Below, piece after piece: positions 17,611-26,599 of a stretch of 64,000 nt of DNA (its first letter is position 1; each line of letters begins with the position of its first letter). The position numbers were made by a program, and so were the translations under genes. The stretch is from Flavobacterium sp. (GTDB lineage Bacteria > Bacteroidota > Bacteroidia > Flavobacteriales > Flavobacteriaceae), in assembly GCA_029946065.1 (NCBI GenBank), contig JAQSDU010000017.1:88256-152255 (forward strand), read 5' to 3'. Under the pieces are notes generated by a model that was given only the letters and a program-made list of their open reading frames with translations, did not search any database and had not been told where the DNA came from.

Positions 17611-17633
17611 TTTATTTTATGTTAAAATCAGAA

Positions 17634-19706
17634 TTAAGATTTCAGGAATTTCTGTGTATGTTTTCTTCCGTTGTTGTCTTTTAGGATAAGGATATAAGTC
17701 CCTGTTGGCAAACCTTGTGCGGAAACAGTCTGGTTGTTGATTTCTTTTGTAAGAATCAATTTTCCTGAAAGGTCAAATATTTGCGCCGTTTTGATGTTTG
17801 CAACATTTCCAGAAAGATTAATAACATCTTTTACCGGATTAGGATATACAACGAAATCTCCAGCTTCCGGATTGTTTACTGCTAAAGGCGAAGAATTTTC
17901 GGTGACTGAAATCGCTTGATTGATAGCAGGATTCATAATTACATCAGTCAAACCGCTTGGCCATTTGATGACAAGTTTTGATATACTAGTAGCTTGCCCA
18001 ATTCCGAAGTGGCCGCTCAATGAGCTCATAAATTCAAATCCTTCACCACTTCTGATATCTCTGATTTGTGCGCCAAAAGATCCGTAAATTTCCAAACGGG
18101 CACCAATACCATTACTGTTACTTGTAACCCCGTGAAGATTTACGGTAATCCAATTGTTAGTATTGCCGGAATTCATTTGTAGTTTGTTTCCATTTTGGAT
18201 ATCTAAGAAGCCATCATGGTTGAAATCTCCAACAGAACCCAAATTGACACTTGGATAATTTACCGGTGAGAAAGTCATGTCGCCGTTATTGAACATGATT
18301 TTGTTACCGCCGCCCATTACATCAACAAATCCGTCATTATCAAAATCATACGCAATATAATCGCGGTTGGTAGAGTTGTCAGTATCCCATCCTGAACCAG
18401 CGGTAATATTCACAAATGCTTCTTCGGTATTATTGGTATTGTCTAACTTGTTCATAAAAAACATGTGTCCGGTAGCACCATTGGAACCAATAAGTATATC
18501 CATGTCACCGTCATTATCAAAATCAGCTATGGCAGAAGACCAAGACTGAACCGGTTGTACATTAATAGCTGCTAGAGCTGAAACATCTGTAAATACCCCA
18601 TTTCCGTCGTTTCTGTGTAATTCACATGGAGGACCAGAACATTTTGAGATAAACATATCTACATCACCATCATTGTCATAGTCAGTCCATAATGATGCAT
18701 AATTTCCTCCGCCCGGTGTTACACCTAAAGAATAAGCTCCTGGAGTTACACCCGATTGGTAGTAAGTAAAACCGCCTGCTCCATTGTTGATATAGTAAAC
18801 ATTAGGATTCACATCATGGCAAGAGAACACATCTAGATTTCCATCATTATTGATGTCAACGAAGTTAGTCCTTTGACAGAAGATGTATTGTCCAGGTGTG
18901 TCTTCAGTATAAGCAGTACCAGTACTGTTTGATTTCATTAATGTAAGTCCGTTTCCGCTTCCATATAATAAATCATTAAACCCGTCTTTGTTATAATCGC
19001 CCGCAGCCATACTCCAATCAGGAAGTCGATCGGCGGAAGTAGTAGTGATAGTATTTGGTGTGAACGTACCATCTGCATTTTGGTAATTGATTTTGATATT
19101 CGTTGCATTTACGCCAACAAGATCATCAAGAAAGTCATTGTTCATATCCACTACACATTTATTATAATAACCAGCTGTAGCAATAGAAGCCAATGTTACG
19201 CCAGTAAATGTTACCGGTGTAGGAGGTGGGATTACAACTGCATTTTCAATAATTTGAAAAGAAAATCCATTGCTATTCCAATTATTATCCCATGCAATAT
19301 AGTAGGTAGTGCCGGCTGTAACGTTAAAGGTCACGATAGACAAATAGCTATGACCGTTATGAACAAGTACTCCAGAGTCGTCATCACCGGTTACGCAGTT
19401 CAAGGCAGCACAAGTGCCAGTATAAACTTGTACACGAGTATCGTCATTGTTGGTGCCATTATTGTTGATGGCAATATCTGAAGTAACTGTCACGGTGTAA
19501 TCTTGAGTTGGAGTATAGGCGTACCATTCGGCATGGTCAGCGGGATCATTTGCGTCTGAGCAAAAGGAAGTAGGAGGTGTACCAGTTATTGGGCCAACTA
19601 CTGTAATTCCTGCAGTAGTCAAAGGAACTGCAGTGGCACAATTATCCTGAGCTTTTATAAACTGCGTCAGGAACAAAAGCGCAATCAGTAAGGTAATTTT
19701 TTTCAT
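17634..19706 (-). CDS. T9SS-exported FG-GAP/ASPIC-UnbV repeat protein
   Basis: A 690-aa protein with signal peptide MKKITLLIALLFLTQFIKAQ. An N-terminal beta-sandwich (about 20-165) is followed by FG-GAP/VCBS repeats (about 170-510) with calcium-binding loops such as DYDNDGDVD, DFDNDGDMD and DFDNDGFVD. An ASPIC/UnbV-like domain (about 515-610: LHGVTSNSNGIGARLEIYG, IRSGEGFEFMSS, IKWPSG) comes next. The C-terminus, from FVVYPNPVKDVINLSG to GRKHTQKFLKS, is a type A T9SS sorting domain, so the protein is secreted or attached to the cell surface. It follows the diheme cytochrome gene by 30 bases. Confidence 0.9.
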   Translation of the reverse strand: MKKITLLIALLFLTQFIKAQDNCATAVPLTTAGITVVGPITGTPPTSFCSDANDPADHAEWYAYTPTQDYTVTVTSDIAINNNGTNNDDTRVQVYTGTCAALNCVTGDDDSGVLVHNGHSYLSIVTFNVTAGTTYYIAWDNNWNSNGFSFQIIENAVVIPPPTPVTFTGVTLASIATAGYYNKCVVDMNNDFLDDLVGVNATNIKINYQNADGTFTPNTITTTSADRLPDWSMAAGDYNKDGFNDLLYGSGNGLTLMKSNSTGTAYTEDTPGQYIFCQRTNFVDINNDGNLDVFSCHDVNPNVYYINNGAGGFTYYQSGVTPGAYSLGVTPGGGNYASLWTDYDNDGDVDMFISKCSGPPCELHRNDGNGVFTDVSALAAINVQPVQSWSSAIADFDNDGDMDILIGSNGATGHMFFMNKLDNTNNTEEAFVNITAGSGWDTDNSTNRDYIAYDFDNDGFVDVMGGGNKIMFNNGDMTFSPVNYPSVNLGSVGDFNHDGFLDIQNGNKLQMNSGNTNNWITVNLHGVTSNSNGIGARLEIYGSFGAQIRDIRSGEGFEFMSSLSGHFGIGQATSISKLVIKWPSGLTDVIMNPAINQAISVTENSSPLAVNNPEAGDFVVYPNPVKDVINLSGNVANIKTAQIFDLSGKLILTKEINNQTVSAQGLPTGTYILILKDNNGRKHTQKFLKS

Positions 19707-19736
19707 TTTCTTTTAGTTTTAGGTTTGTATTATTTT

Positions 19737-20870
19737 TTATTCACAAGGTTGGAGCGAATTGATCCAGGCTTCAATAAGCGCAATTCCTTCTTCGTGGATG
19801 ATTGTTCTTCCATGTAAAGGCATTCTGTAAGTTTCATTAGTTGTATTAAGTCGATAATACATCATCGATCTATTGATGCTGCCTGGCGAAACGACTTTAC
19901 TCAAAGCAGATGGAAATCCCTGCATATCACTGGTGTTCACACAAACACCCATATTGGTTAAGTTGTTTTTGGTTTCGGCGAAAGCAAATCGCATTGGTCT
20001 GTAATCACAATGCCTGCCGTCTTGATGACAATGCGCACAGTTAATATCGACGTAGGAACGTGCCCTCAGGTCTAATGATTTTGATGTGTCATTGTAATTT
20101 ACGGTTGTATTTTCTACCGACGGCAAACTAAAATTATTTTCAAGATAGCCTGCCTCAATCCACTTAGTCAATTGATTTTTGGTTTCTGTTCCGTAGTTAT
20201 AGTCAAAATTCAGGTTTTGTGGTTTGATACCGATAGGAATATTTTTGATGACACTTTCACCATTGACGGTTTCATTTTTTTTATGGCAAATGATACATTG
20301 CGCTTCAGAAGGGATTCTGTAATCAGCTACTTTAGCGGCACCATTTGATTCTTGCCATTCTATATGCGTGAAACTTCCTGCTAAGTCATAAAAGGCTTCG
20401 GTTTGTTCTTCATTCCAAATATAATCTGCGAAAATCCAACCGTCAGATTTACGAATCATAACGCGTGTTTCAACGATTCTTGTTCCACCTATATTGGCGA
20501 TATTCTGTACATTATCGTAATAAAAAGTCTTTACCAAAGCAGCACCAACTGGTAATTCCAGAACGGTTGTATCACTGCTATAGGTTGCTTTGGTACCGTC
20601 TGGCATCCAAACAAATCGCTTTTTATGCGCATAATCCGTAAAAAGGCTGCTTGCGGGTTCATAGGGCAGCACACCGAGCGATGGCTTTTGGGTTTTCATA
20701 TCACCATCAAAAAAGTGATAATCGGAAAGTTTTTGATAAGGCACCAATGTAAGATCGACTGAAACTGGTGAAACCGGAATGTATTCTTCCGCATCCTCAT
20801 TGTCTCCACAGGAAACCGTTGCAAATGTTAATAATAAAAAACAGGTAATTGTTAAGTAATTGTATCTCAT
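19737..20870 (-). CDS. SO2930-like diheme c-type cytochrome lipoprotein
   Basis: Starting at the ATG at 20870 gives 377 aa with a lipoprotein signal (YLTITCFLLLTFATVSCGD); the ATG at 20903 would add an unlikely leader. Two heme c motifs are visible: CIICH near residue 203 and CAHCH near residue 280. The long N-terminal part (YEPASSLFTDYAHKKRFVWMPDGTKATY, DYIWNEEQTEAF) and the closing RMPLHGRTIIHEEGIALIEAWINSL match what I recall of the SO2930-type diheme family. It is the first gene of a probable operon with the FG-GAP/ASPIC protein. Redox partner unknown. Confidence 0.88.
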   Translation of the reverse strand: MRYNYLTITCFLLLTFATVSCGDNEDAEEYIPVSPVSVDLTLVPYQKLSDYHFFDGDMKTQKPSLGVLPYEPASSLFTDYAHKKRFVWMPDGTKATYSSDTTVLELPVGAALVKTFYYDNVQNIANIGGTRIVETRVMIRKSDGWIFADYIWNEEQTEAFYDLAGSFTHIEWQESNGAAKVADYRIPSEAQCIICHKKNETVNGESVIKNIPIGIKPQNLNFDYNYGTETKNQLTKWIEAGYLENNFSLPSVENTTVNYNDTSKSLDLRARSYVDINCAHCHQDGRHCDYRPMRFAFAETKNNLTNMGVCVNTSDMQGFPSALSKVVSPGSINRSMMYYRLNTTNETYRMPLHGRTIIHEEGIALIEAWINSLQPCE

Positions 20871-20891
20871 AGGAATAAAAAAAATGCTGCC

Positions 20892-20923
20892 CAAAAATAA
20901 CAATTATTTAAGAACTTTCACAA
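20892..20923 (-). promoter_or_regulatory. Promoter of the diheme cytochrome operon
   Basis: Minus strand TTG (20923-20921), a 21-bp spacer, then TATTTTTG (20899-20892). This is a full flavobacterial promoter 22 bases before the ATG at 20870, which supports that start. Confidence 0.7.
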
Positions 20924-21043
20924 ATATTTGGTGTTATATGTTGCAAAAAAAACGAAATAAAGAAGATAATTCAATAAATAAGGGAGGTTCTTCAAAAAAA
21001 TCTTTTTTTAGCCTAATGGTATCGATTAAAATTGCGATATTAA

Positions 21044-21589
21044 TTATGGCAAATGGACTTGCACTTTGTAATTCTCAAGACCTTTTATCGCATCAACTGT
21101 TTTATAATCAAAAACTTCTTCGTGAACGTCTCGGTCTTTCTTTAATGATATCATTTTTAGGCAATTGTAAAACCGCCTCACGTCGTCATAATTCGAAATT
21201 ATCAATCCCGGAACTTCGGTATTTTTACCGTCATTGTCTTTGGCTACCATTGTAAAATAAGAAGAATTGCAATGTTTCACTTTTCCGGTTCGGATATTTT
21301 CTGACTCCACGCGAATACCAATAATCATTGAGCTTTTGCCAACATAATTGATGCTTGCTTTCATCGTTACTAATTCGCCAATTTCTATCGGATTCAGAAA
21401 ATTTACGGTGTCAACGGAAGCTGTCACGCAATAAAATCCGGAAAATTTCGATGCGCAGGCGAAAGCAATCTGATCCATCAATGACAATATATAACCACCG
21501 TGAATTTTCCCACTGAAATTTGAATGCGAAGGCAACATCAGTTCTGAAATCGTGACTTTTGATGATTTTACGGTTTTGAATAGCGCCAT
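21044..21589 (-). CDS. Hotdog-fold acyl-CoA thioesterase
   Basis: A 181-aa cytosolic protein of the YciA/acyl-CoA thioesterase family. The hotdog helix and active-site region is LMLPSHSNFSGKIHGGYILSLMDQIAFACASKFSG, followed by VDTVNFLNPIEIGELVTMKASINYVGKSSMIIGIRVESENIRTG. The C-terminal 45 residues (ISNYDDVRRFYNC to YKVQVHLP) extend beyond the hotdog domain. It starts 2 bases after the rmuC stop, so it is translated from the rmuC message. Confidence 0.9.
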   Translation of the reverse strand: MALFKTVKSSKVTISELMLPSHSNFSGKIHGGYILSLMDQIAFACASKFSGFYCVTASVDTVNFLNPIEIGELVTMKASINYVGKSSMIIGIRVESENIRTGKVKHCNSSYFTMVAKDNDGKNTEVPGLIISNYDDVRRFYNCLKMISLKKDRDVHEEVFDYKTVDAIKGLENYKVQVHLP

Positions 21590-21591
21590 AT

Positions 21592-22959
21592 CTATATACT
21601 TTCGGGTTCTTCGTTTTCTGCTCTTTTGATGATATTTTCAGGCAATGATTTTTTGGCTTTGGCTCCCATTTTTTTAAGTTTTTCAACGCTTGTGATGAGG
21701 TTTCCGTTGCCGGTATATAATTTTTTCATTGAGTCTTCGTAGGCTTTTTTACCTTCATCCATTTTTTTGCCAACCAAGACCAAATCGGTTACAAAACCCT
21801 CAAATTTGTCATATAAAGCGCCAGCTTGTCGTGCAATCTCAACGGCGTTTTCTTGTTGTTTTTGGTTCGCCCACATGCTATCGATGGTACGCAATGTCGC
21901 CAATAAAGTCGATGGTGTAACAATCACAATATTTTTCTCAAAAGCTTTGTTGTATAATGCCGTATCTTCATTTAAAGCAATCGCAAAAGCAGGCTCTATC
22001 GGAATAAAAAGCAGCACAAAGTCTGGACTTTCCATCTGATACAAATCGTGGTAATTTTTCTCGCCAAGCTGCTCTACATGGCGTCTGATTGCATTCACGT
22101 GTTCTTTCAAATAAACGTTTTTTAAGGCATCATCTTCTTCATTAATGTACCTTTCATAAGCTGTAAGTGTTACTTTTGAATCGACGATCATCTTTTTTCC
22201 GTCGGGTAAATTGATAACAACGTCGGGGAAAACTCGGTTGCCTTCTTCTGAAATATGACTTTGCTGTACGAAATATTCGCGGTCTTTTTCCAGTCCTGAT
22301 TTTTCTAATACACGTTCCAAAACCAATTCGCCCCAATTGCCTTGCATTTTACTGTCGCCTTTCAGCGCTTTCGTGAGGTTGATAGTTTCCTTGCTCATTT
22401 GTTCGTTCATTTCGCGTAAGCCCAATATCTGCTGGCGTAAAGCGGCGTGATAATCGATACTTTCCTTGTGTGTATCTTCAACTTTCTTCTCAAACAAATG
22501 AATTTTATCCTGCAAAGGCGAAAGAATATTTTTGAGGTTTTCTTTATTCTGTTCTGTAAATTTGGTGGTTTTTTCCTCTAGGATTTTGTTAGCGAGGTTT
22601 TCAAATTCTTTGGTAAATTTTTCTTGTAATTGTTCGACTTCTTGTTTTTGTTCCGTATTACGTTCCCATAAATTGCGGTAATCGCTCTCTGATTTTGATA
22701 AACGTATGGCGAGATCATCTTTTTGGGTGCGTATGATTTCGCGGTCCTGAACATTCTGCAGCAGGCGTTTTTCATAAGCGATTCTTTCGTCTGCCCATTG
22801 GTCTTTTACGGTATTCAGTTGTGCCGTAGTAGCAATGAGTTTCTCCTCTAAACTAATTTTATCTGCTTTGGAATTGGCTGAAAATAGAAGCTTTCCAATA
22901 AAGATACCGATGAAAAGCGCAATGATAAAAGTGACAATTGTAATGATGGTTTCATTCAT
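21592..22959 (-). CDS. rmuC: RmuC family DNA recombination protein
   Basis: A 455-aa protein with an N-terminal membrane anchor (about residues 6-27), a long coiled coil rich in Lys/Glu/Gln (about 35-190), and the conserved RmuC domain (about 205-420). Visible in that domain are GNWGELVLERVLEKSGLEKDREYFVQQS, PDVVINLPDGKKMIVDSKVTLTAYERY and VLLFIPIEPAFAIAL. The E/D-K pattern VDSKV resembles a PD-(D/E)XK nuclease core. RmuC limits rearrangements at inverted repeats in E. coli, which is of interest given the many inverted repeats here (inference). Confidence 0.93.
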   Translation of the reverse strand: MNETIITIVTFIIALFIGIFIGKLLFSANSKADKISLEEKLIATTAQLNTVKDQWADERIAYEKRLLQNVQDREIIRTQKDDLAIRLSKSESDYRNLWERNTEQKQEVEQLQEKFTKEFENLANKILEEKTTKFTEQNKENLKNILSPLQDKIHLFEKKVEDTHKESIDYHAALRQQILGLREMNEQMSKETINLTKALKGDSKMQGNWGELVLERVLEKSGLEKDREYFVQQSHISEEGNRVFPDVVINLPDGKKMIVDSKVTLTAYERYINEEDDALKNVYLKEHVNAIRRHVEQLGEKNYHDLYQMESPDFVLLFIPIEPAFAIALNEDTALYNKAFEKNIVIVTPSTLLATLRTIDSMWANQKQQENAVEIARQAGALYDKFEGFVTDLVLVGKKMDEGKKAYEDSMKKLYTGNGNLITSVEKLKKMGAKAKKSLPENIIKRAENEEPESI

Positions 22960-22981
22960 TCTGGCATAAATTTGATATGCT

Positions 22982-23008
22982 CAAATGTAAGCAAACAAAT
23001 TAAAACAA
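22982..23008 (-). promoter_or_regulatory. rmuC-thioesterase promoter
   Basis: Minus strand TTG (23008-23006), a 16-bp spacer, then TACATTTG (22989-22982), 22 bases before the rmuC start. The spacer is one base shorter than the usual minimum. Confidence 0.55.
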
Positions 23009-23026
23009 GGTTACGGGAAAACCGTA

Positions 23027-23062
23027 TAAAAACAAAAAAAACGGCCACATAGTGTGAACCGT
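23027..23062 (-). terminator. Terminator of the small membrane protein gene
   Basis: ACGG...CCGT ends (23041-23062) form a short imperfect hairpin with a CACA/TGTG middle. Read on the minus strand it is followed by a T-rich run (23040 down to 23027). Confidence 0.6.
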
Positions 23063-23094
23063 CTTCAAACAAAACATATATAGATGGAAACCCA

Positions 23095-23364
23095 TTAAAG
23101 GATTTCGAATTGCCTGTCGAAGCTTTTATTGGCAATGCGTTTTTTGGAGTAGCTGTTGTAAATCATCTCACGCATTTTGCGTCTTTCACTTAGAATCATT
23201 GGTAAGTTGATCATCACGCCCACTATGCAAACGAGCATCAATACAACAAGTAAACTCATGTATATAAGGTAATTCATTTCGGTAGAATTTCTAAAATCGA
23301 TCACGAAAAAATAACCTGCCACTGTAAAAACAGTTACGGACAATAGTAAGGATAATATTTTCAT
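23095..23364 (-). CDS. Small two-segment membrane protein
   Basis: An 89-aa protein with two hydrophobic segments (about residues 4-24 and 33-56) joined by a short loop with FRNSTEMN. The cytoplasmic tail is basic and aromatic (SERRKMREMIYNSYSKKRIANKSFDRQFEIL). No family recognised. It is monocistronic, with a terminator downstream; the next genes on the strand are separately promoted. Confidence 0.6.
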   Translation of the reverse strand: MKILSLLLSVTVFTVAGYFFVIDFRNSTEMNYLIYMSLLVVLMLVCIVGVMINLPMILSERRKMREMIYNSYSKKRIANKSFDRQFEIL

Positions 23365-23485
23365 GACGTTGGGTTTTTATGGTTAGAAACTTTTTACTAA
23401 ATTACTGCTAATATTAAGGTTTCATTTACACGATTTTAAGATAATATTGTATAATTACAAATCGTATAATCCCCAATTCCGGTAT

Positions 23486-24910
23486 CTAAACCTTAATGGT
23501 TTTCCATCTTCCTCGTTTAAATAGCGTATAACTTGCAATCGTAATCGCAGTTTCTGAAACTGGAATCGCGATAAAAACGCCCAACGGACCCAATTCAAAA
23601 TACTTAGCCAGTACATAAGCCAACGGAATCTGGAAGAACCAAAAGCCAAAAAGGTTTACATAAGTCGGCGTTTTCGTATCGCCGGCACCGTTGAACGCAT
23701 TGATCATTACCATTCCGATGCCATAAAATACATAACCACAAGAAATAATTCTGACGGCTTTTACTGCAACTTGCTGCACTTTCAGATCATTTGAAAAAAA
23801 AGAAACGAGTATTTCTGCGCCAAATAAAGAAATTAGCATTACAAATCCCATATAAATAACATTGTATTTGGCTGTTTTTAAAACAGATTCTTCTGCGCGT
23901 TTCACTTGTTTTGCCCCTAAATTTTGACCAACCAAAGTAGCCGCAGCATTGCTCAGTCCCCAAGCCGGTAACAGGAAGAACATCATGAGCCGCATCGCTG
24001 TTTGATAGCCAGCGGAGCCATTATCGCCACCGGTTTTCGCCACGAGTTGTGCCATAAATATCCAACTGCAAGATGCGATTACAAATTGTAAAACTGCGGG
24101 AGAAGCAATATTTACAATACTTTTGATTTGTTGCCAGTCGGGTTTCAGGTATGCCAAAGTGATTTTTAGGATATTTCTCCCGTTGAAAAGATGAAACAAC
24201 TGAAACAGCACGCCTATACTGCGTCCAATTGTCGTTGCAATGGCAGCGCCGGTGAGCCCGAAAGCCGGAATTGGCCCCAACCCATTAATAAAAATCGGAC
24301 AAAGAATAATATTACTGATATTGGCAATCCACAGGCTTTTCATAGCAATGGCAGCATTGCCGGCACCACGGAAAATCCCATTAATCAAAAATAACAGCAT
24401 GATCGAAATACTGCTTCCCATCATGATTTGGATAAATGGTGTCCCGTGTAAAACGGCTTCAGACGAAGCCCCCATGAGTGATAGGATATTGCTTCCAAAA
24501 TAAATCCCAAAACTACTCATAATCAAAGTAGTGACGATGGCAATTCCAATGGCTTGCATACCCGATTTTGCTGCTGCGACAGGATCTTTTTCTCCAATTC
24601 TTCTGGCTACAACTGCTGTTGCGGCCATACTCATTCCAATCGCCAGTGAATAAATAATGGTCAACACCGATTCTGTAAGACCGACAGTTTGTATGGCAAA
24701 ACTGCTTTCTTTTAAATGGCCTACGAAGTACAAATCGACAAGCGCAAATACCGATTCCATCATCATTTCCATCATCATTGGAATGGCGAGTAAGACTACA
24801 GAAAGCCTTATGCTGCCTGATGTAAAATCAATTTCTTTGCCTTGAAGTGATTGTTTTATTACAGAAAATAAAAGTGCTATTTTACCTTTTGGTTTTGTCT
24901 GTTCTAACAT
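23486..24910 (-). CDS. MATE family efflux transporter
   Basis: From the ATG at 24910 the protein is 474 aa with about 12 membrane helices. The upstream ATG at 25021 adds a polar leader and is less likely. Motifs: GSIRLSVVLLAIPMMMEMMMESVFALVDLYFVGHL at the start of the first lobe, and QTAMRLMMFFLLPAWGLSNAAATLVGQNLGAKQ at the start of the second, the MATE repeat signature. It likely exports drugs or metabolites using a cation gradient. The 3' end contains the word AACCTTAATGGTT. Confidence 0.92.
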   Translation of the reverse strand: MLEQTKPKGKIALLFSVIKQSLQGKEIDFTSGSIRLSVVLLAIPMMMEMMMESVFALVDLYFVGHLKESSFAIQTVGLTESVLTIIYSLAIGMSMAATAVVARRIGEKDPVAAAKSGMQAIGIAIVTTLIMSSFGIYFGSNILSLMGASSEAVLHGTPFIQIMMGSSISIMLLFLINGIFRGAGNAAIAMKSLWIANISNIILCPIFINGLGPIPAFGLTGAAIATTIGRSIGVLFQLFHLFNGRNILKITLAYLKPDWQQIKSIVNIASPAVLQFVIASCSWIFMAQLVAKTGGDNGSAGYQTAMRLMMFFLLPAWGLSNAAATLVGQNLGAKQVKRAEESVLKTAKYNVIYMGFVMLISLFGAEILVSFFSNDLKVQQVAVKAVRIISCGYVFYGIGMVMINAFNGAGDTKTPTYVNLFGFWFFQIPLAYVLAKYFELGPLGVFIAIPVSETAITIASYTLFKRGRWKTIKV

Positions 24911-25066
24911 ATGATAATGGTGTAAAATTGAAAAAATATGGATGATGAACGAAACATTTCCATCTATATAAAGCCTGTAGAATTTGTACGTTTTCTTAGA
25001 AAGGCAGAACGGCTGAAACAATCATAGTCCGTGAGCATTGAGTTTCAAATATATTATTTTATTTGC

Positions 25067-25143
25067 TGCGGGCAAAGCTTTGCACTTTTTCTTTGCGTCA
25101 CGGAAAGCTAAAATATGGCTCGCGAATGCGCAAGGATGCAAAG
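25067..25143. repeat. Inverted repeat built from CTTTGC words
   Basis: The left part holds GCAAAGCTTTGC and CTTTGCG; the right part holds GCGCAAGG and GCAAAG. A related structure occurs at 45064-45124. I recall intergenic CTTTGCG arrays from other Flavobacterium genomes, but this is unverified. It lies in the 365-bp gap between the MATE and rluE genes, which has no coding potential. Confidence 0.5.
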
Positions 25144-25221
25144 ATTTGGATAGTTATATTATTCTTGTAACTTAGTGTTTTGACTTATTGATAGCTCATT
25201 TCTGCATACCAAAATCGAAAT

Positions 25222-25262
25222 ACTCAATGCTAATATCTCACTACTAAATATCTAATAAATCC
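25222..25262 (+). repeat. Heptad-type repeat upstream of the rluE-like gene
   Basis: About five degenerate 7-bp units (CTCAATG, CTAATAT, CTCACTA, CTAAATA, TCTAATA) run directly into the -7 box at 25263. They occupy the place of the -33 element, where no TTG is found. Confidence 0.5.
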
Positions 25263-25270
25263 TATCTTTG
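25263..25270 (+). promoter_or_regulatory. -7 box giving a near-leaderless rluE-like mRNA
   Basis: TATCTTTG, a perfect TAnnTTTG match, ends only 5 bases before the ATG at 25276. Transcription would therefore start at or within a few bases of the start codon. Confidence 0.6.
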
Positions 25271-25275
25271 CATCC

Positions 25276-25848
25276 ATGTCCAACCACCGTCATTTTATAA
25301 TCCACAAACCTTATGGTTATCTGAGTCAGTTCGTCTATGAATTGAAGCGAAATAAAAAACTATTGGGTGAATTGCACGATTTTCCTGAAGGAACAATGGC
25401 CATTGGTCGTCTAGATGAAGATTCGGAAGGTTTGCTACTACTGACAACCGACGGTATGATGAGTGAAATCGTACGCAGCAAAAAAGTTACCAAAGAATAT
25501 TATGTTCAGGTGGATGGCGTTATGCATCAAGAAGCCATAAACGAACTAGAACAAGGCGTGCTGATTGGTTTTAAAGGCACTAAATACAAAACAAAACCTT
25601 GTCGGTCTTTTATATTGGATACAATTCCAGATTTTCCAGAACGAGGCAAAAAAATCCGCGACGAAAGGCACGGTCCAACAAGCTGGATTTCTATCACCAT
25701 CAACGAAGGTAAGTTTCGCCAAGTTAGGAAAATGACTGCTGCCGTTGGATTTCCTACTTTGCGATTGGTGCGTGTTCGGGTTGGAAATGTTTTTTTGAAT
25801 AAGTTGAGATCAGGTGAAGTTCAGGAAATCGAAAGTTTTAATGTATAA
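25276..25848 (+). CDS. RluE/RsuA-family rRNA pseudouridine synthase
   Basis: A 190-aa stand-alone catalytic domain. It has the family start HFIIHKPYGYLSQF, the catalytic Asp motif GRLDEDSEGLLLLT (Asp near residue 49), and the GKFRQVRKMTAAVGFPTLRLVRVRVG motif. There is no N-terminal S4 domain, as in RluE, which modifies 23S rRNA U2457 in E. coli. The exact target here is inferred from family resemblance. The trmL-like gene follows 45 bases downstream. Confidence 0.88.
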   Translation: MSNHRHFIIHKPYGYLSQFVYELKRNKKLLGELHDFPEGTMAIGRLDEDSEGLLLLTTDGMMSEIVRSKKVTKEYYVQVDGVMHQEAINELEQGVLIGFKGTKYKTKPCRSFILDTIPDFPERGKKIRDERHGPTSWISITINEGKFRQVRKMTAAVGFPTLRLVRVRVGNVFLNKLRSGEVQEIESFNV

Positions 25849-25850
25849 AC

Positions 25851-25888
25851 TACCAATCTTAAATATTAAATCTCAAATCTTAAATCCC
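25851..25888 (+). repeat. Heptad-type repeat upstream of the trmL-like gene
   Basis: Tandem 7-bp units (AATCTTA, AATATTA, AATCTCA, AATCTTA, AATCCCA) occupy the gap between the rluE-like stop and the ATG at 25894. Confidence 0.6.
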
Positions 25889-25893
25889 ATAAT

Positions 25894-26352
25894 ATGTTGA
25901 ATATTGTATTAGTAGAGCCCGAAATTCCCAACAACACCGGTAATATCGGTCGTTTGTGCGTGGGCACCGGAAATCGTTTGCACCTGATCCATCCGTTTGG
26001 TTTTCAAATAACCGATAAAAATCTAAAACGTTCAGGACTTGATTATTGGGTGCATCTCGATTGGAAAGAATACCAAAATGTGGCGGAATGGATACAACAA
26101 ATTCCAGATAAATCAAGGGTTTTTCTGTTCAGTTCCCATGCAGAAAAGTCTTATTATCAAAATGAGTTCCGCGATGGCGACTGGCTGGTTTTTGGAAAAG
26201 AAAGTGTGGGTTTAAGTCAGGAAGTATTGAACATTTTCCCGAATCACCTTACGATTCCGATTTCGCCTTTAGTGCGCAGTTACAATCTGGCGAATTCAGT
26301 TGCTTTTGCTATCGGCGAAGCCAAAAGGCAAATGTTATATAATAATTTGTAA
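25894..26352 (+). CDS. trmL: tRNA (cytidine(34)-2'-O)-methyltransferase
   Basis: A 152-aa minimal SPOUT methyltransferase of the TrmL type, which methylates the wobble ribose of certain leucine tRNAs. Motifs: MLNIVLVEPEIPNNTGNIGRLCVGTGNRLHLIHPFGF at the start, LVFGKESVGLSQEVL, and the knot region IPISPLVRSYNLANSVAFAIGEAKRQ. It is probably co-transcribed with the rluE-like gene, with a heptad repeat between them. Confidence 0.9.
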   Translation: MLNIVLVEPEIPNNTGNIGRLCVGTGNRLHLIHPFGFQITDKNLKRSGLDYWVHLDWKEYQNVAEWIQQIPDKSRVFLFSSHAEKSYYQNEFRDGDWLVFGKESVGLSQEVLNIFPNHLTIPISPLVRSYNLANSVAFAIGEAKRQMLYNNL

Positions 26353-26403
26353 TAGAAAATTCCTATATTTGGGTATGGAGAATTGAGAATTATTCAAAAA
26401 AAT

Positions 26404-26597
26404 AAATCCTAAATGACAAATTCCAAAGTATAAAAAGGCAAATCTCAATCCCTAGGATTTGGGACAAATCCCAAATAAGTTTCAAATTTCAAATTCAAAA
26501 CGTTTATAAATTTGAAATTTTTAAAATTGGTATTTGTTTGGAATTTGTCTTTTTGGTATTTGGAATTTGTTTTTTTATAATTTGTAATTTTAAAATT
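26404..26597. repeat. Complex heptad-type repeat with nested inverted arms
   Basis: The outer arms (about 26416-26450 and 26528-26570) are near-complementary runs of CAAATTCCAAA-type units. Inside lie a perfect small hairpin ATTTGGGA/TCCCAAAT (26457-26476) and a TTTCAAATTT/AAATTTGAAA hairpin (about 26480-26520). It fills almost the whole 247-bp gap before the 534-aa methyltransferase gene and has no coding potential. Confidence 0.65.
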
Positions 26598-26599
26598 TT

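Noticed and set aside
20860..21255. A 131-codon plus-strand frame between the cytochrome and thioesterase genes
   Set aside because: It overlaps the promoter and start of the cytochrome gene and the 3' end of the thioesterase gene on the opposite strand and has no recognisable domain.
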